NCBI GenBank assembly: GCA_003144275.1
Contig: NJBF01000003.1
Coordinates: 62,001 to 126,000, forward strand
From: Candidatus Heimdallarchaeota archaeon B3_Heim
GTDB taxonomy: Archaea > Asgardarchaeota > Heimdallarchaeia > Hodarchaeales > Hodarchaeaceae
Reading direction: 5' to 3'
Length of the DNA: 64,000 nucleotides
Shown: in pieces, positions 54,138-63,756 of the stretch
Numbering within the stretch: the stretch's first letter is position 1
Layout of the letters: each line of letters opens with the position of its first letter
The notes under the pieces: generated by a model
What the model was told of the DNA's origin: nothing
Database searches by the model: none
What the model saw: the letters and a program-made list of their open reading frames with translations, nothing else
Program-made: the position numbers and the translations under genes

Positions 54138-55270
54138 AAATTGCAAATTATGAACTAATATTTCAAAAAAGAACTTTCTCAATTACTGGATTCCGCGCTA
54201 TTGCTTATAGGATACTTTTCGTCATATTTGGGTTAATGACTGTTGGGTTCATATTTTTGTTAAATGGAATAAACCCTCTGGATCTATTCTTCTTGTCAAA
54301 TCGATCTATGCTCCGTATTATCTTGATATTACTCCCTCATACATTTGTTTCATTCATACCGCTTCTTTGTATTGCCATAGGGCTAGCCATCCCTTTTAAA
54401 GCACGAATAGACAACATTGGAGCGGAAGGACAATTTATTATGGGAATGCTAGCAGCAACATGGACTGCAATGGAATTTCCCGATCTTCCATCAATTGTCC
54501 TTATACCCCTAATGTTTCTTAACGGATTCATTCTTGGAGCTATTTGGGCTCTTCCAGTTGTTTTTTTCAGAGCAAAAGGAGGATTCCAAGGCGCCGATGT
54601 AGTTGTTTCTTTTCTAATGGTTTTTCCAGCTCTTTATTTAATGCAGTACCTTGTTAGTGGTCCTTGGCGAGATCCAGCGACTGGTTTTGCTTTTTCCAAA
54701 ATCTTACCCGAATCTGCACAAATTCCAGGAATACCAATTGAAATCTATGTACCTTTTCTAGATGCCACATGGAATTTCGATCCTGTGCACATATCTATAT
54801 TTTTGGTTCTGATAATTGCACTCGTAACGTACTACTACTTATTCCGTACTGAAGAGGGAATTCCAAAAACGAAGATTGGTTATGAAATCAACGTCACAGG
54901 CAAAAATCCTTTAGCTGGACGGATGGCAGGTATAAGTTTTTTCAAGGTAATTTTGATCAGTATGATAATTTCAGGAGGTCTCGCTGGAATAGCAGGAGTT
55001 GCTGAAATTGCAGGTAATAAATTACGACTTACTGTTAATTCGGCAGGTTATGGTTTTACAGCAATTGTTGTTGCGTATCTGGGTGGCCTAAATCCGATAG
55101 GGATAATTTTTAGTGCATTATTTTTTGCCGCATTGATTTCTGGTGGAACAGCAATCAACTTAACAGGTCTACCCGTATCTGCACTAGATATGTTCAGCGG
55201 TATCATTTTGTTTTATGTCCTACTATCAGAATTTTTCTTTCGCTATACAATCAAATGGAGGCGTTCTTAA
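54134..55270 (+). CDS. BMP/nucleoside ABC importer permease 1 (NupP/YufP type)
   Basis: This 378-residue protein has about nine membrane helices, with DNIGAEGQFIMGML, the typical NupP/RbsC family element, and SGGLAGIAGVAEIAG in the middle. It starts with ATGA overlap with the ATPase gene and has AGGAGGT 6 nt before the ATG, one of the best ribosome binding sites in the window. Together with permease 2 it forms the membrane channel for nucleosides or related compounds. Confidence 0.92.
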   Translation: MKIANYELIFQKRTFSITGFRAIAYRILFVIFGLMTVGFIFLLNGINPLDLFFLSNRSMLRIILILLPHTFVSFIPLLCIAIGLAIPFKARIDNIGAEGQFIMGMLAATWTAMEFPDLPSIVLIPLMFLNGFILGAIWALPVVFFRAKGGFQGADVVVSFLMVFPALYLMQYLVSGPWRDPATGFAFSKILPESAQIPGIPIEIYVPFLDATWNFDPVHISIFLVLIIALVTYYYLFRTEEGIPKTKIGYEINVTGKNPLAGRMAGISFFKVILISMIISGGLAGIAGVAEIAGNKLRLTVNSAGYGFTAIVVAYLGGLNPIGIIFSALFFAALISGGTAINLTGLPVSALDMFSGIILFYVLLSEFFFRYTIKWRRS

Positions 55271-56221
55271 ATGGTAGAACTTCTGAATCCGATACTGTGG
55301 CACTCAATAGTTGCAGCTGCTACCTTTTTTGTTCTTCCAACTCTTGGTGAGATTTATGCTGAGCGTTCTGGTATATTGAATTTAGGTATTGAAGGAATGG
55401 TAATTGCTGGAGCTGCGGGGTCGTACGCAATTGCGTACCAGACTCAGGATATTTTATTGGGAGTCCTTTTTGGAATGTTTATAGGCGGCCTACTCGCCAC
55501 GATCCATGCAATTCTAACGATAACCTTCAACAGGAATCAAGTGGTGTCTGGAATAGGCTTGACTATCTTAGGAACAGGACTTAGCGGATTGTTAGGGGAT
55601 GCAGTTGTTGGAAAAGCCTTAAAAGGCATTGATTCTACTCCTATTCCAATTTTAAAAGATATTCCAACGATAGGTGAGGTATTTTTTGATCAAAATATTT
55701 TTGTATATCTTAGCTTTATTTTAGCACCAATCTTGTGGTTTATTCTGTATAAAACTCGAATTGGTATCCTGATCAGGTCAGTTGGAGAAAATCCTTCTGC
55801 CTCAATGAATCAAGGTGTAAATGTGAGACTGATCCGATATCTTTGTGTTATCTTTGGAGGAATGATGGCTGGACTTGGAGGGGCATATCTTTCACTTGGG
55901 TGGTTAAATTTCTGGACTGATGGAATGACACAAGGAAGAGGATGGATAGTCATTGCTCTAGTAGTAGTGGCATTATGGAATCCCTTAGGAGCGTTCATTG
56001 GATCCTATCTTTTTGGAATGTTTGATGTCTTACAATTTTCTTTCCAACACGAGGCAATCCCGTTCATCTTTCCTACTGGAATCCCCCCATCTGTATTAAA
56101 AATGATGCCTCCTGTTTCCACAATCTTATTCTTAGCAATTTGGGGAATCATCTTATCACAACAGAAAGTAAAGAGTATTGTTGGCGCACCTACAGCGTTA
56201 GCAAAACCTTTTGAAGATTGA
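55271..56221 (+). CDS. BMP/nucleoside ABC importer permease 2 (NupQ/YufQ type)
   Basis: This 316-residue protein has eight or nine helices, with LGEIYAERSGILNLGIEGMV near the N-terminus (the permease signature EGMM-like loop) and VGENPSASMNQGVNV, contacting the ATPase. It starts directly after the stop of permease 1, with GGAGGC upstream. It completes the importer. Confidence 0.92.
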   Translation: MVELLNPILWHSIVAAATFFVLPTLGEIYAERSGILNLGIEGMVIAGAAGSYAIAYQTQDILLGVLFGMFIGGLLATIHAILTITFNRNQVVSGIGLTILGTGLSGLLGDAVVGKALKGIDSTPIPILKDIPTIGEVFFDQNIFVYLSFILAPILWFILYKTRIGILIRSVGENPSASMNQGVNVRLIRYLCVIFGGMMAGLGGAYLSLGWLNFWTDGMTQGRGWIVIALVVVALWNPLGAFIGSYLFGMFDVLQFSFQHEAIPFIFPTGIPPSVLKMMPPVSTILFLAIWGIILSQQKVKSIVGAPTALAKPFED

Positions 56222-56256
56222 CCGTCACTTGTACAATCAGAAAATGAGATTCGAAC

Positions 56257-57147
56257 ATGAGCAAAACAGAACCAACGATCCCTTTTTTCCATACTCTGCA
56301 GGGACTAATAATTCTTGGTAGGCCCGTCGATGGAATTATTATTGGAAGTACAGCTGTTCTCGGTATGATTGTCAGTTTACGTTCAATGCCTTCTTTCACC
56401 CAATTATCTTTTGGATTACTATGTGGGATCTTAGTACTTGCAGGAATGGACACTCTTAACGATTATTTGGATATTGAGATAGATAAAATTTCCAAATCAT
56501 GGCGGCCTTTACCACAGGGGACAGTTAGTCGTCAATTAGCTTTATTAGCAGCCATAATAGAAACTATGCTAGCATTAACCTTGGGTTATTTCCTTTTTAA
56601 CTATCAAGCAATTCTTGTTGGGCTAATTGCTATTACAGCGGCAGTAGTATATTCGAAATGGTTAAAACCTATATTTTTAGCAAAAAATATCATCGTAGCA
56701 TTTAGTTTATCATTAGCATTCCTAGGTGGTGCCCTTTCTGTTAATTCGGCACCCCAAATTGATTTAACGTTTCTCTTACTACAACTACTAACATTTGTGG
56801 CAGCTTTCATATTTGAAGTTCATAAGGATCTTGGAGATTTACGTGGAGATTCACTTCATGAAGTTCAAACTCTCCCTACAAGATTTGGACCAATAAAAAC
56901 AGTGAAATTGATTATTTTGGGATATACAATGGCATGGATGATTGCTGTTTCATTTATCTTTATTATGGAAGTAGACCTCATCTACGTTCTAATTCTTTTA
57001 CTCACTTTAGTCCTACTCATCCTTGTTCTCTATTTATTGGATAAAGATCCCTTAAATAATATTGAATCTACTAGACGCATTATGACGTTAGTTATGGGGT
57101 TTATTCTTCTTGGTTTGGCTAGATTGACTCTTTTAAACCTTAACTAA
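56257..57147 (+). CDS. UbiA-family prenyltransferase, probable DGGGP synthase
   Basis: This 296-residue protein has about nine membrane helices and both aspartate motifs of UbiA enzymes: NDYLDIEIDK (NDxxDxxxD) and KDLGDLRGD. SKSWRPLPQG follows the first, as in digeranylgeranylglyceryl phosphate synthases. It would add the second geranylgeranyl chain to GGGP, the step after the synthase at 40571. Other UbiA roles (quinone or chlorophyll-type prenylation) cannot be excluded. Its 3' end overlaps the convergent FAD dehydrogenase gene by 15 nt. Confidence 0.85.
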   Translation: MSKTEPTIPFFHTLQGLIILGRPVDGIIIGSTAVLGMIVSLRSMPSFTQLSFGLLCGILVLAGMDTLNDYLDIEIDKISKSWRPLPQGTVSRQLALLAAIIETMLALTLGYFLFNYQAILVGLIAITAAVVYSKWLKPIFLAKNIIVAFSLSLAFLGGALSVNSAPQIDLTFLLLQLLTFVAAFIFEVHKDLGDLRGDSLHEVQTLPTRFGPIKTVKLIILGYTMAWMIAVSFIFIMEVDLIYVLILLLTLVLLILVLYLLDKDPLNNIESTRRIMTLVMGFILLGLARLTLLNLN

Positions 57148-58578
57148 ATTCACTTGGCTCAATTTGGTTAAATTTTCTTTTATCGCTCTTCCTGCAATCA
57201 ATCCTGAAATACTCGCTTGGACCAGTGACCGAGTGACTCCAGCTCCATCTCCTACCGCATATAATCCTGTAATTTTCGTTTCAAGATTATTGGATACTTT
57301 TATTTTACTAGAATAATATTTTGTTTCGATCCCATAAAGCAAAGTATTAGATGAATTCACTCCAGGCATAATATTGTCAAGTGCTTCTATCATCTCAAGA
57401 ATACTACATAAATGTCTGTAAGGAAGTACAAAAGATAAATCTCCAGGGATAGCTTCTTTTAATGTTGGTTCAATGGCTGATCTCTTGATTCGCTCGAAAT
57501 TTGAACGTCTTCCCCTCTTTAGGTCAGCGAGTCGCTGTATAATTACATTTCCCTTTGTTAACAAATTTGCTAATTTACTTATAGATCGGCCATAAGCTAA
57601 CGGGTCATCAAAAGGTTCAGTAAAGCGACTACTAACTAATAATGCGAAATTCGTGTTTTTTGTTTCTTTTTCTTGAATCGAGTATGAGTGGCCATTGACA
57701 GTTATCCATTTTTCTCGAGTTTCAGGATCATAAACTACTTCTTGAGTTACTATTCCCCTTGGACAAACACAAAATGTTCTGCATTCTTGTTCAAAGGTAG
57801 GAGAATAATATTTCGCTTTGAATTCATATAGGAGGTCTGTGAGATGGGAACTTATCTCTGCAGGTAATTCTATTCTAACTCCAATATCAACAGGATTATT
57901 TTCTAACGACAAACCAAGTCTTAATGATTCTTTTCTAGCCCATGCGGCTCCAGATCGACCTGTAGCAATTATCACGAATTTTCCTTTGTATATACCTTGA
58001 TCTGTCTTTACTCCTCTAACTTGATAGTTTTCAACCAAGATTTCTTTAGCTGTTTCACTGAAATTGACTTTTATTTTTAAAGAGGCTTTAAGATGATCAT
58101 ACATAGTCAGTAAGACTTGAGAACATTTATCTGTCCCAATATGCAACAGGCGATAAGGTATAAGAGTAATCCCATACTTTAATGCCGTTTTTCGTGCCTC
58201 ATCAACATCTTTTCCTTCACCCGTAACTAAGCGATCCCTAGAAGCCCCAAAACTAATATAAATCTCTTCAACCTCACTGATGTATTCTTCGAGTTTATTA
58301 ATGGAAATATAGTCTGATAAATGTCCTCCTATGTCAGCAGTTAGAGTCAGTTTTCCATCTGAAAAAGCTCCTGCTCCTCCCCATCCTTGCATCACATCGC
58401 TCTTTTGAATGTTACGATTTTCTACCCGATTGGCTAAATCACTACCGCTTTCAATCATCAAAATGTTTAAATTATCCTCGGAGAATTTTATCAATTCTAA
58501 TGCTGCAAAAATCCCTGCTGGCCCAGTACCAATTATGATGACGTCATAGTATTTCGAATTATCTAATCTAGAGTTCAT
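57133..58578 (-). CDS. FAD-dependent dehydrogenase (COG2509-like)
   Basis: This 481-residue protein has the dinucleotide-binding motif VIIIGTGPAGIFAALEL, a conserved GWGGAGAFSDGKLTL, an ATGRSG second motif and the C-terminal GLYAVGDGAGVTRSLVQAS. The family of uncharacterised FAD dehydrogenases (COG2509) is widespread in anaerobes. The CVCPRGIV motif near the middle is also typical. Reaction unknown. It lies upstream of, and convergent to, the UbiA gene, and 29 nt from the 4-hydroxybutyryl-CoA dehydratase gene on the same strand, perhaps in one operon. Confidence 0.85.
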   Translation of the reverse strand: MNSRLDNSKYYDVIIIGTGPAGIFAALELIKFSEDNLNILMIESGSDLANRVENRNIQKSDVMQGWGGAGAFSDGKLTLTADIGGHLSDYISINKLEEYISEVEEIYISFGASRDRLVTGEGKDVDEARKTALKYGITLIPYRLLHIGTDKCSQVLLTMYDHLKASLKIKVNFSETAKEILVENYQVRGVKTDQGIYKGKFVIIATGRSGAAWARKESLRLGLSLENNPVDIGVRIELPAEISSHLTDLLYEFKAKYYSPTFEQECRTFCVCPRGIVTQEVVYDPETREKWITVNGHSYSIQEKETKNTNFALLVSSRFTEPFDDPLAYGRSISKLANLLTKGNVIIQRLADLKRGRRSNFERIKRSAIEPTLKEAIPGDLSFVLPYRHLCSILEMIEALDNIMPGVNSSNTLLYGIETKYYSSKIKVSNNLETKITGLYAVGDGAGVTRSLVQASISGLIAGRAIKENLTKLSQVNLVKV

Positions 58579-58607
58579 TAGAATATTAACCCGTCCATTT
58601 TGGGTAG

Positions 58608-60050
58608 TTATTTATCAGTAATTCCTGCTAAATATTTGGCAATTGATTTTCTCGAATCGATATCATATTGCTTGAGAATTGCTATATCTTCCATAACAGG
58701 AGAACCACCTCCATGAACTCCTGCTATAGATATTACACCACCAATAGATGAACAAAGTACATCAGAAAGGGTTCTATAAAGTTTATAGACATCTTCAGCA
58801 GGTATATCCGCTTTTCGCTTGATATATTTCTGGAGGAGCGGTCCTATCTTTTCCTCATCGAAAAAATCCTTTTCAAATGGTAGTGTCGCAGGTAGACCTC
58901 CAGATAAATCGGCGAGAGTTTCAAGTTCATGATAGTAATTCTTTCCTGCATGTTTTCTACCCACATTACAGAACATAGGATCTGGAATCATGGTGCCACA
59001 ATCATCTTTAGTTGCTTTGTATGCAGCGGCAATTCCACTTGCGTATACAAGTTCAGCGACACTTATTAAATCTGCAAGTTTTGATTGCACATGCTTCTTA
59101 TCTTCTATCCCATTATATTCACTAACCAGTGCAGAATAGCCCAAGAGGATGTCTGTGGATGAGGGTTTACATCCAGTATAACTATGACGATGATATAAGG
59201 CAAACAAAAGAGCAAGCCATCCTCCAAACTGATGTTCTCCCTCATAACCGCCTAAAAAGACTCGCTCGTTAGGAATAAAGACATCATCAAATATTACAGT
59301 GTTCTCAACATCGCCAAACGTCCCAGCAGGACAAGGTACATTTTCTCGCTGTTTCATATTTGACGCACGAGTAACAAGATACACACCATCCCAATCTCCT
59401 GGAATGGCAAATGATACAGCATACTCATCTTCTTCAGGTGTTAAAAAACGAGTCGGTGTAACGATTATCTCCTCAGCCACAGCCGCCGCCGTTATGTGAT
59501 GTTTGGCACCTCTTACAACAATTCCATCCTCTCTATGTTCAATTACACGTAAATATAAATCAGGGTCTGCCTGCTGATGGGGCCTTAGTGAACGATCCCC
59601 CTTTGGATCTGTTTGTGCACAACAACCTACCGTATCATTTGTTTGCCATTCTTTCAAATACTTCAGAAATCTCTGATTATAAGGCCGCTCTGTCATCGAT
59701 TCAGCTCTAGCTGTAATTATTGATAAGGCATTCATCGCATCTACTCCCATACATCGAAAGATACACCCTCCTGTGTAATGGCAAATCTGACGGGTCATAT
59801 CCTGTTTCTTTAATAGGTCTTCCACCGACTGGTGGATATGAGTAAACCTATTTATAGTATCACCCGTGATATGGGACTCTGCAGTGATTAAATCCTTAAA
59901 TTCTGGGTCTTTAACACTATCGAAGGTTTTACTGATAGTGGTTATAGAACCTGCAAGTCTTGAATCATCTCTCCCGACTTGTTCTCCATTAATATAGATA
60001 TTCGGTTTCATATTGTATAATTGCTCTTTATACTGTTCGGAGGTTTTCAT
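58608..60050 (-). CDS. abfD: 4-hydroxybutyryl-CoA dehydratase / vinylacetyl-CoA isomerase
   Basis: This protein of about 480 residues, in the HpaB/AbfD acyl-CoA-dehydrogenase-like fold, has the [4Fe-4S] ligands of AbfD. CIFRC (Cys-x3-Cys) is near residue 95, and HRHSYTGC has the His and Cys seven residues apart. Other signatures are DPKGDRS and the FAD-region sequences after it. It converts 4-hydroxybutyryl-CoA to crotonyl-CoA. In archaea it is known from the 3-hydroxypropionate/4-hydroxybutyrate and dicarboxylate/4-hydroxybutyrate cycles, and in clostridia from 4-aminobutyrate fermentation. I chose ATG at 60050 (MKTSEQY), matching the family N-terminus; GTG at 60059 is possible. No other cycle enzymes are in the window, so fermentation is as likely as fixation. 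Confidence 0.9.
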   Translation of the reverse strand: MKTSEQYKEQLYNMKPNIYINGEQVGRDDSRLAGSITTISKTFDSVKDPEFKDLITAESHITGDTINRFTHIHQSVEDLLKKQDMTRQICHYTGGCIFRCMGVDAMNALSIITARAESMTERPYNQRFLKYLKEWQTNDTVGCCAQTDPKGDRSLRPHQQADPDLYLRVIEHREDGIVVRGAKHHITAAAVAEEIIVTPTRFLTPEEDEYAVSFAIPGDWDGVYLVTRASNMKQRENVPCPAGTFGDVENTVIFDDVFIPNERVFLGGYEGEHQFGGWLALLFALYHRHSYTGCKPSSTDILLGYSALVSEYNGIEDKKHVQSKLADLISVAELVYASGIAAAYKATKDDCGTMIPDPMFCNVGRKHAGKNYYHELETLADLSGGLPATLPFEKDFFDEEKIGPLLQKYIKRKADIPAEDVYKLYRTLSDVLCSSIGGVISIAGVHGGGSPVMEDIAILKQYDIDSRKSIAKYLAGITDK

Positions 60051-60229
60051 TTGCTTCACATACCGATTTGTAACTTACCTGTTTTTTTATAGAATTATTT
60101 GTTTTTTAAATCTTCAGGAGTGGAATTATTGGTTTATAATAGCTCATGAGTGTGACTATGAGAAACCTACCGAATTTCTCTTAACAGACAAAAAAATCAG
60201 ACAAAGTGAAGTAAATTAGGTGAAAATTA

Positions 60230-60577
60230 ATGCAAACGATAACACTAATTCTTAATGATGCTCCGTATGGATCAGAAAGGTCATATAATGGATTGAGAAC
60301 GGCGATAGCATTACAAAAGGAAAATACTCAAGTCAATGTATTCTTAATTGCCGATTCTGTTTACTGTGCACTAAAAGATCAAACAACTCCTGAAGGTTAC
60401 TATAATATTGGACGTATGATCAAAGGTGTAACTAGGAGGGGGAAAATTGGAGCATGTGGGGCATGTATGGATGCTAGAGGTCTTACCAATGTTCAATTAT
60501 TGGATGGTGTGCATCGAAGCACGATGGCGGGACTAGCTGAATGGATACTCAAAAGTGATAAAGTTATTACTTTTTAG
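60230..60577 (+). CDS. DsrE-family protein
   Basis: This 115-residue protein has the DsrE/F fold: ITLILNDAPYGSERSYNGLRTA, VFLIADSVYC and IGACGACMDARG, the latter with cysteines where sulfur-relay members keep theirs. LNDxP and the Cys-x2-Cys loop resemble YchN/DsrE-like proteins. Such proteins carry persulfide sulfur or act in redox sensing. TTAGGTGA is 7 nt before the ATG. It is divergent from 4-hydroxybutyryl-CoA dehydratase and convergent with the glycyl radical enzyme gene. The specific role is unknown. Confidence 0.85.
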   Translation: MQTITLILNDAPYGSERSYNGLRTAIALQKENTQVNVFLIADSVYCALKDQTTPEGYYNIGRMIKGVTRRGKIGACGACMDARGLTNVQLLDGVHRSTMAGLAEWILKSDKVITF

Positions 60578-60599
60578 AAGGTCTAGGAATTGTTAAAGA

Positions 60600-62972
60600 C
60601 TAAGCGCTCATATGTTCTGTCCGATTGATGATTTCATTTTGTAATTCGATACCAAGATTGATAAAAAGATCACTATAACCAGCTACTCTGACAATTAAAT
60701 TTCGATATTTATCAGGGTGCTTTTGTGCATCGCGTAATGTGTCTACTGAGACTACATTAAATTGTATATGATGACCATCCATTTTGAAGTAGGAACGGAC
60801 TAAATGGGCAACCTTTTCTAAAGACTTTTCATCATCAAGGAATTTGGGTGAGAATTTTTGATTTAGGAGTGTTCCTCCAGTTCGTTCATGATCTATTTTC
60901 GCTACTGATTTGATGACTGCCGTAGGTCCCTTAATATCTGCACCCTGAACTGGAGACACACCTTCAGATAGGGGTTCATGGGCCATTCGTCCATCAGGTA
61001 GAGCACCTATCATCCGGCCGAAATAAACATGGACTGTAGTGGGAAGAAGATTCACACGATGTTGACCACCTTTAGTATTTGGTCTACCATCGATCGCATT
61101 CCAATAGATCTCAAACACATCCTTCATTAAATCGTCTGGATAATCATCATCGTTTCCAAATTTAGGAGTTTTGTATATTAGCATTTCTCGTAGGGATTTA
61201 GAGTCCTTGAAGTTACTTTTTAAGGCATTTAATAATTCTTGCATTGTTACATTCTTATTATCATAAATATTATATTTAATCGCTGCAAGAGAATCAGTTA
61301 TTGAACCTAAACCTACCCCTTGAATATACGAACTATTATACCGGGCTCCTCCATCATTATAGTCTTTTCCATTCTGAATACAATCCTTGGTAAGGAGAGA
61401 CATAAATGGCGCTGGTAAGGTTTGTGCCCATAATCTTTCAATAATGTTATTACCTTTGATTTTGATATCGATGAAATAATTCATCTGTTTGGTGAATGCT
61501 ACTACCAATTCCTCAAAGGTTGTAAACTCTACTGGATTACCTGTCTGTAAACCAAGCAATTTTCCAGTATTGGGATCGATACCATTATTTAAAGTAATTT
61601 CTAATACCTTTGGGATATTAAAATAACCTGTTAATATGTAGGCTTCCTTTCCAAATGCCCCTGCTTCAACACACCCGGAAGCCCCTCCAGCACGAGCATC
61701 AATGATTGATTTACCTTGGCGAGTTAATTCCTGAATTATAGTATCGGTATTAAACACAGATGGTTGTCCATATCCAGTCTTGATGATATCGAAAGCGCGT
61801 TTTAAAAATCTATCAGGGGACTTTCTACTAATTTGAACCATCGAACTGGGTTGTAATAATCGCATCTCTTCTATAACATCAAGTAAAATATAAGATAGTT
61901 CATTAACTGCATTTGAACCATCTTCTTTCACTCCTCCAATATTAATCAGGCAAAAGTCAGTGTAAGTATTACTTTCCTCAGCTGTCACTCCCACCTTGGG
62001 AGGAGCAGGTTGATTATTAAATTTGATCCAAAAAGCTTGAAGCAATTCCTTTGCTGAATCTTCAGTATGTGTCTTATTGGAGATATCTTGTTGATATAAT
62101 GAATATAAATTTTGATCCAGTCTTCCAGGATTATACGAATCCCATGTATTCAATTCAGTGATCACCCCCAGATGAATGAACCAATAATGTTGCAGTGCTT
62201 CCCACATATTACGTGGTGCATTAGCTGGAACATGTTTGCAAATATTAGCTATTGATTCTAGTTCCTTTTTCCTCTTTAGGTTAGTTTCCTTTTTAGCTAA
62301 TTCCATAGCTTTCTTTGAATAACGTCCTGCAAACAGAATGAGCGCTTCAGCTGCAATTGCCATCGCGTTAAGCTCTTCCTTCTTATTTAGTGCTTCTGGA
62401 TCGTTGAAAAAATCGAGATTGTCAATACTTTCTGCAATCTCCTTTTGAAAATCATGCATTCCATTAGTCCATAAATGAGCTCCACCTACTGTATGCCCAG
62501 GAGCTCTTTGTTCCATAAACTCTGTAAACAATCCTGCATTATATGATTCAATCCATTCAGGATCAACTGCGGCGAAAATTTTGTCTCTTATGGATCTCCC
62601 TTTCCAAAATGGAGTAATTACATTCGATTGAAGCTCTTTTACTTCATCATTGACTGAAAAACTAATTTTCTCACGTGAGTTTAGAATTTCAAAATCTTGA
62701 AGTGTATGAGTGCATATTTCGGGATAGGTGGGTGTGGCTGTAGGTTCAGGCCCTCGCTCTCCAATAATCAGCTCTCCTTCATTTATACAAATTTTTTTAT
62801 TTTCTAAAATATATTTAAAGGCTTGAGCACGGGCAACAGGGATAGATGCTTTATCTGCTGCTCCGCTTTGGTAATAATCAGTGAGTAATTTAGCTCTTTC
62901 AATTGACAAAGAAGGTTGAGCATTCATACTTTGTTCTCGAAGACTTTTAATTCTATCTTTCACATCATCCAC
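60600..62972 (-). CDS. hypD: Glycyl radical enzyme resembling trans-4-hydroxy-L-proline dehydratase
   Basis: This 790-residue protein has the active-site cysteine and glutamate in SGCVEAGAFGKEAY and the glycyl radical site in VRVAGYSDLF near the C-terminus. TEFMEQRAPGHTV, NNQPAPPKVG, GGARYNSSYIQGVGLG and GGTLLNQKFSP follow the clostridial trans-4-hydroxyproline dehydratase (HypD) sequence as I remember it. That enzyme removes water from trans-4-hydroxy-L-proline to give 1-pyrroline-5-carboxylate. The activase gene overlaps its start by 8 nt. No pyrroline-5-carboxylate reductase gene is in the window. A glycerol- or propanediol-dehydratase role is less likely. The enzyme is oxygen-sensitive, indicating an anaerobic life. 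Confidence 0.88.
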   Translation of the reverse strand: MDDVKDRIKSLREQSMNAQPSLSIERAKLLTDYYQSGAADKASIPVARAQAFKYILENKKICINEGELIIGERGPEPTATPTYPEICTHTLQDFEILNSREKISFSVNDEVKELQSNVITPFWKGRSIRDKIFAAVDPEWIESYNAGLFTEFMEQRAPGHTVGGAHLWTNGMHDFQKEIAESIDNLDFFNDPEALNKKEELNAMAIAAEALILFAGRYSKKAMELAKKETNLKRKKELESIANICKHVPANAPRNMWEALQHYWFIHLGVITELNTWDSYNPGRLDQNLYSLYQQDISNKTHTEDSAKELLQAFWIKFNNQPAPPKVGVTAEESNTYTDFCLINIGGVKEDGSNAVNELSYILLDVIEEMRLLQPSSMVQISRKSPDRFLKRAFDIIKTGYGQPSVFNTDTIIQELTRQGKSIIDARAGGASGCVEAGAFGKEAYILTGYFNIPKVLEITLNNGIDPNTGKLLGLQTGNPVEFTTFEELVVAFTKQMNYFIDIKIKGNNIIERLWAQTLPAPFMSLLTKDCIQNGKDYNDGGARYNSSYIQGVGLGSITDSLAAIKYNIYDNKNVTMQELLNALKSNFKDSKSLREMLIYKTPKFGNDDDYPDDLMKDVFEIYWNAIDGRPNTKGGQHRVNLLPTTVHVYFGRMIGALPDGRMAHEPLSEGVSPVQGADIKGPTAVIKSVAKIDHERTGGTLLNQKFSPKFLDDEKSLEKVAHLVRSYFKMDGHHIQFNVVSVDTLRDAQKHPDKYRNLIVRVAGYSDLFINLGIELQNEIINRTEHMSA

Positions 62973-63756
62973 CTATTTGTACACCTAATCCATATGTTTC
63001 AAGTTCGTTTTTAATTCTATTTAGCTCTTTATCAGAAGGAGTTGCAAGCTGATTAGCAAATCGGTACGGACGGTTTAATCTTGGATATTTTCCTTCACCT
63101 AAACGATTGTATGGGAGTATGTTAACCTTATTGATATTTTGTAGAGATGAAGAAATAAATGTCCCAAGACTTTTAATATTGGTTTTAGTATCTGTAACAC
63201 CTGGTATAATAGGAATTCTTATTATTACTGACTCCTTCTCAGAATCTAGATACTTAAGATTCGTCAGAATCGATTTATTTGATACTCCTGTATAAGCTTG
63301 ATGTTTTTCATCATCAATGAATTTAAGATCATATAAAAAGAGATCTAATTTACCTAACATTGACTTCATTGTTTTTAATGAGCTAAAACCTGTTGTATCA
63401 ATAGTTGTATTAATATTTTCGTTCGTACACTGGTTGAGTAGAGCTACTAAGAATTCTGGCTGCATCAAGGGTTCTCCCCCTGATACAGTCACACCACCAC
63501 CAGACTCATCATAAAAGATGATATCTTTTCTTATCTCATCCATTAATTCAGATATATTTACACTCTTCCCAATTAACTCTGTTTCCCCAGAATTAGGGTG
63601 AAGTATTGTTTCAGGGTCAGGATTTTGACTTTCTGGGTTGTGACACCACCAACAGTTGAGGGGACAGCCTTTAAAGAAAATGGTAGTCCGAATACCTGGC
63701 CCATCATGGACAGCAAACCGTTTAATGTCAAAAATTGTACCCGTACGTATTTTCAT
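62965..63756 (-). CDS. Glycyl radical enzyme activating enzyme (radical SAM)
   Basis: This 263-residue protein has HDGPGIRTTIFFKGCPLNCWWC, in which CxxxCxxC binds the radical SAM cluster. It also has GGGVTVSGGEPLMQPEFL and YNRLGEGKY near the end, all typical of PflA-type activases. The ferredoxin-like insert with extra Fe-S clusters, found in many non-PFL activases, is missing here (the segment after HNPES has no cysteine). It makes the glycyl radical on the partner enzyme. The stop overlaps the partner's start by 8 nt (coordinates 62965-62972), implying co-translation. Confidence 0.92.
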   Translation of the reverse strand: MKIRTGTIFDIKRFAVHDGPGIRTTIFFKGCPLNCWWCHNPESQNPDPETILHPNSGETELIGKSVNISELMDEIRKDIIFYDESGGGVTVSGGEPLMQPEFLVALLNQCTNENINTTIDTTGFSSLKTMKSMLGKLDLFLYDLKFIDDEKHQAYTGVSNKSILTNLKYLDSEKESVIIRIPIIPGVTDTKTNIKSLGTFISSSLQNINKVNILPYNRLGEGKYPRLNRPYRFANQLATPSDKELNRIKNELETYGLGVQIGG

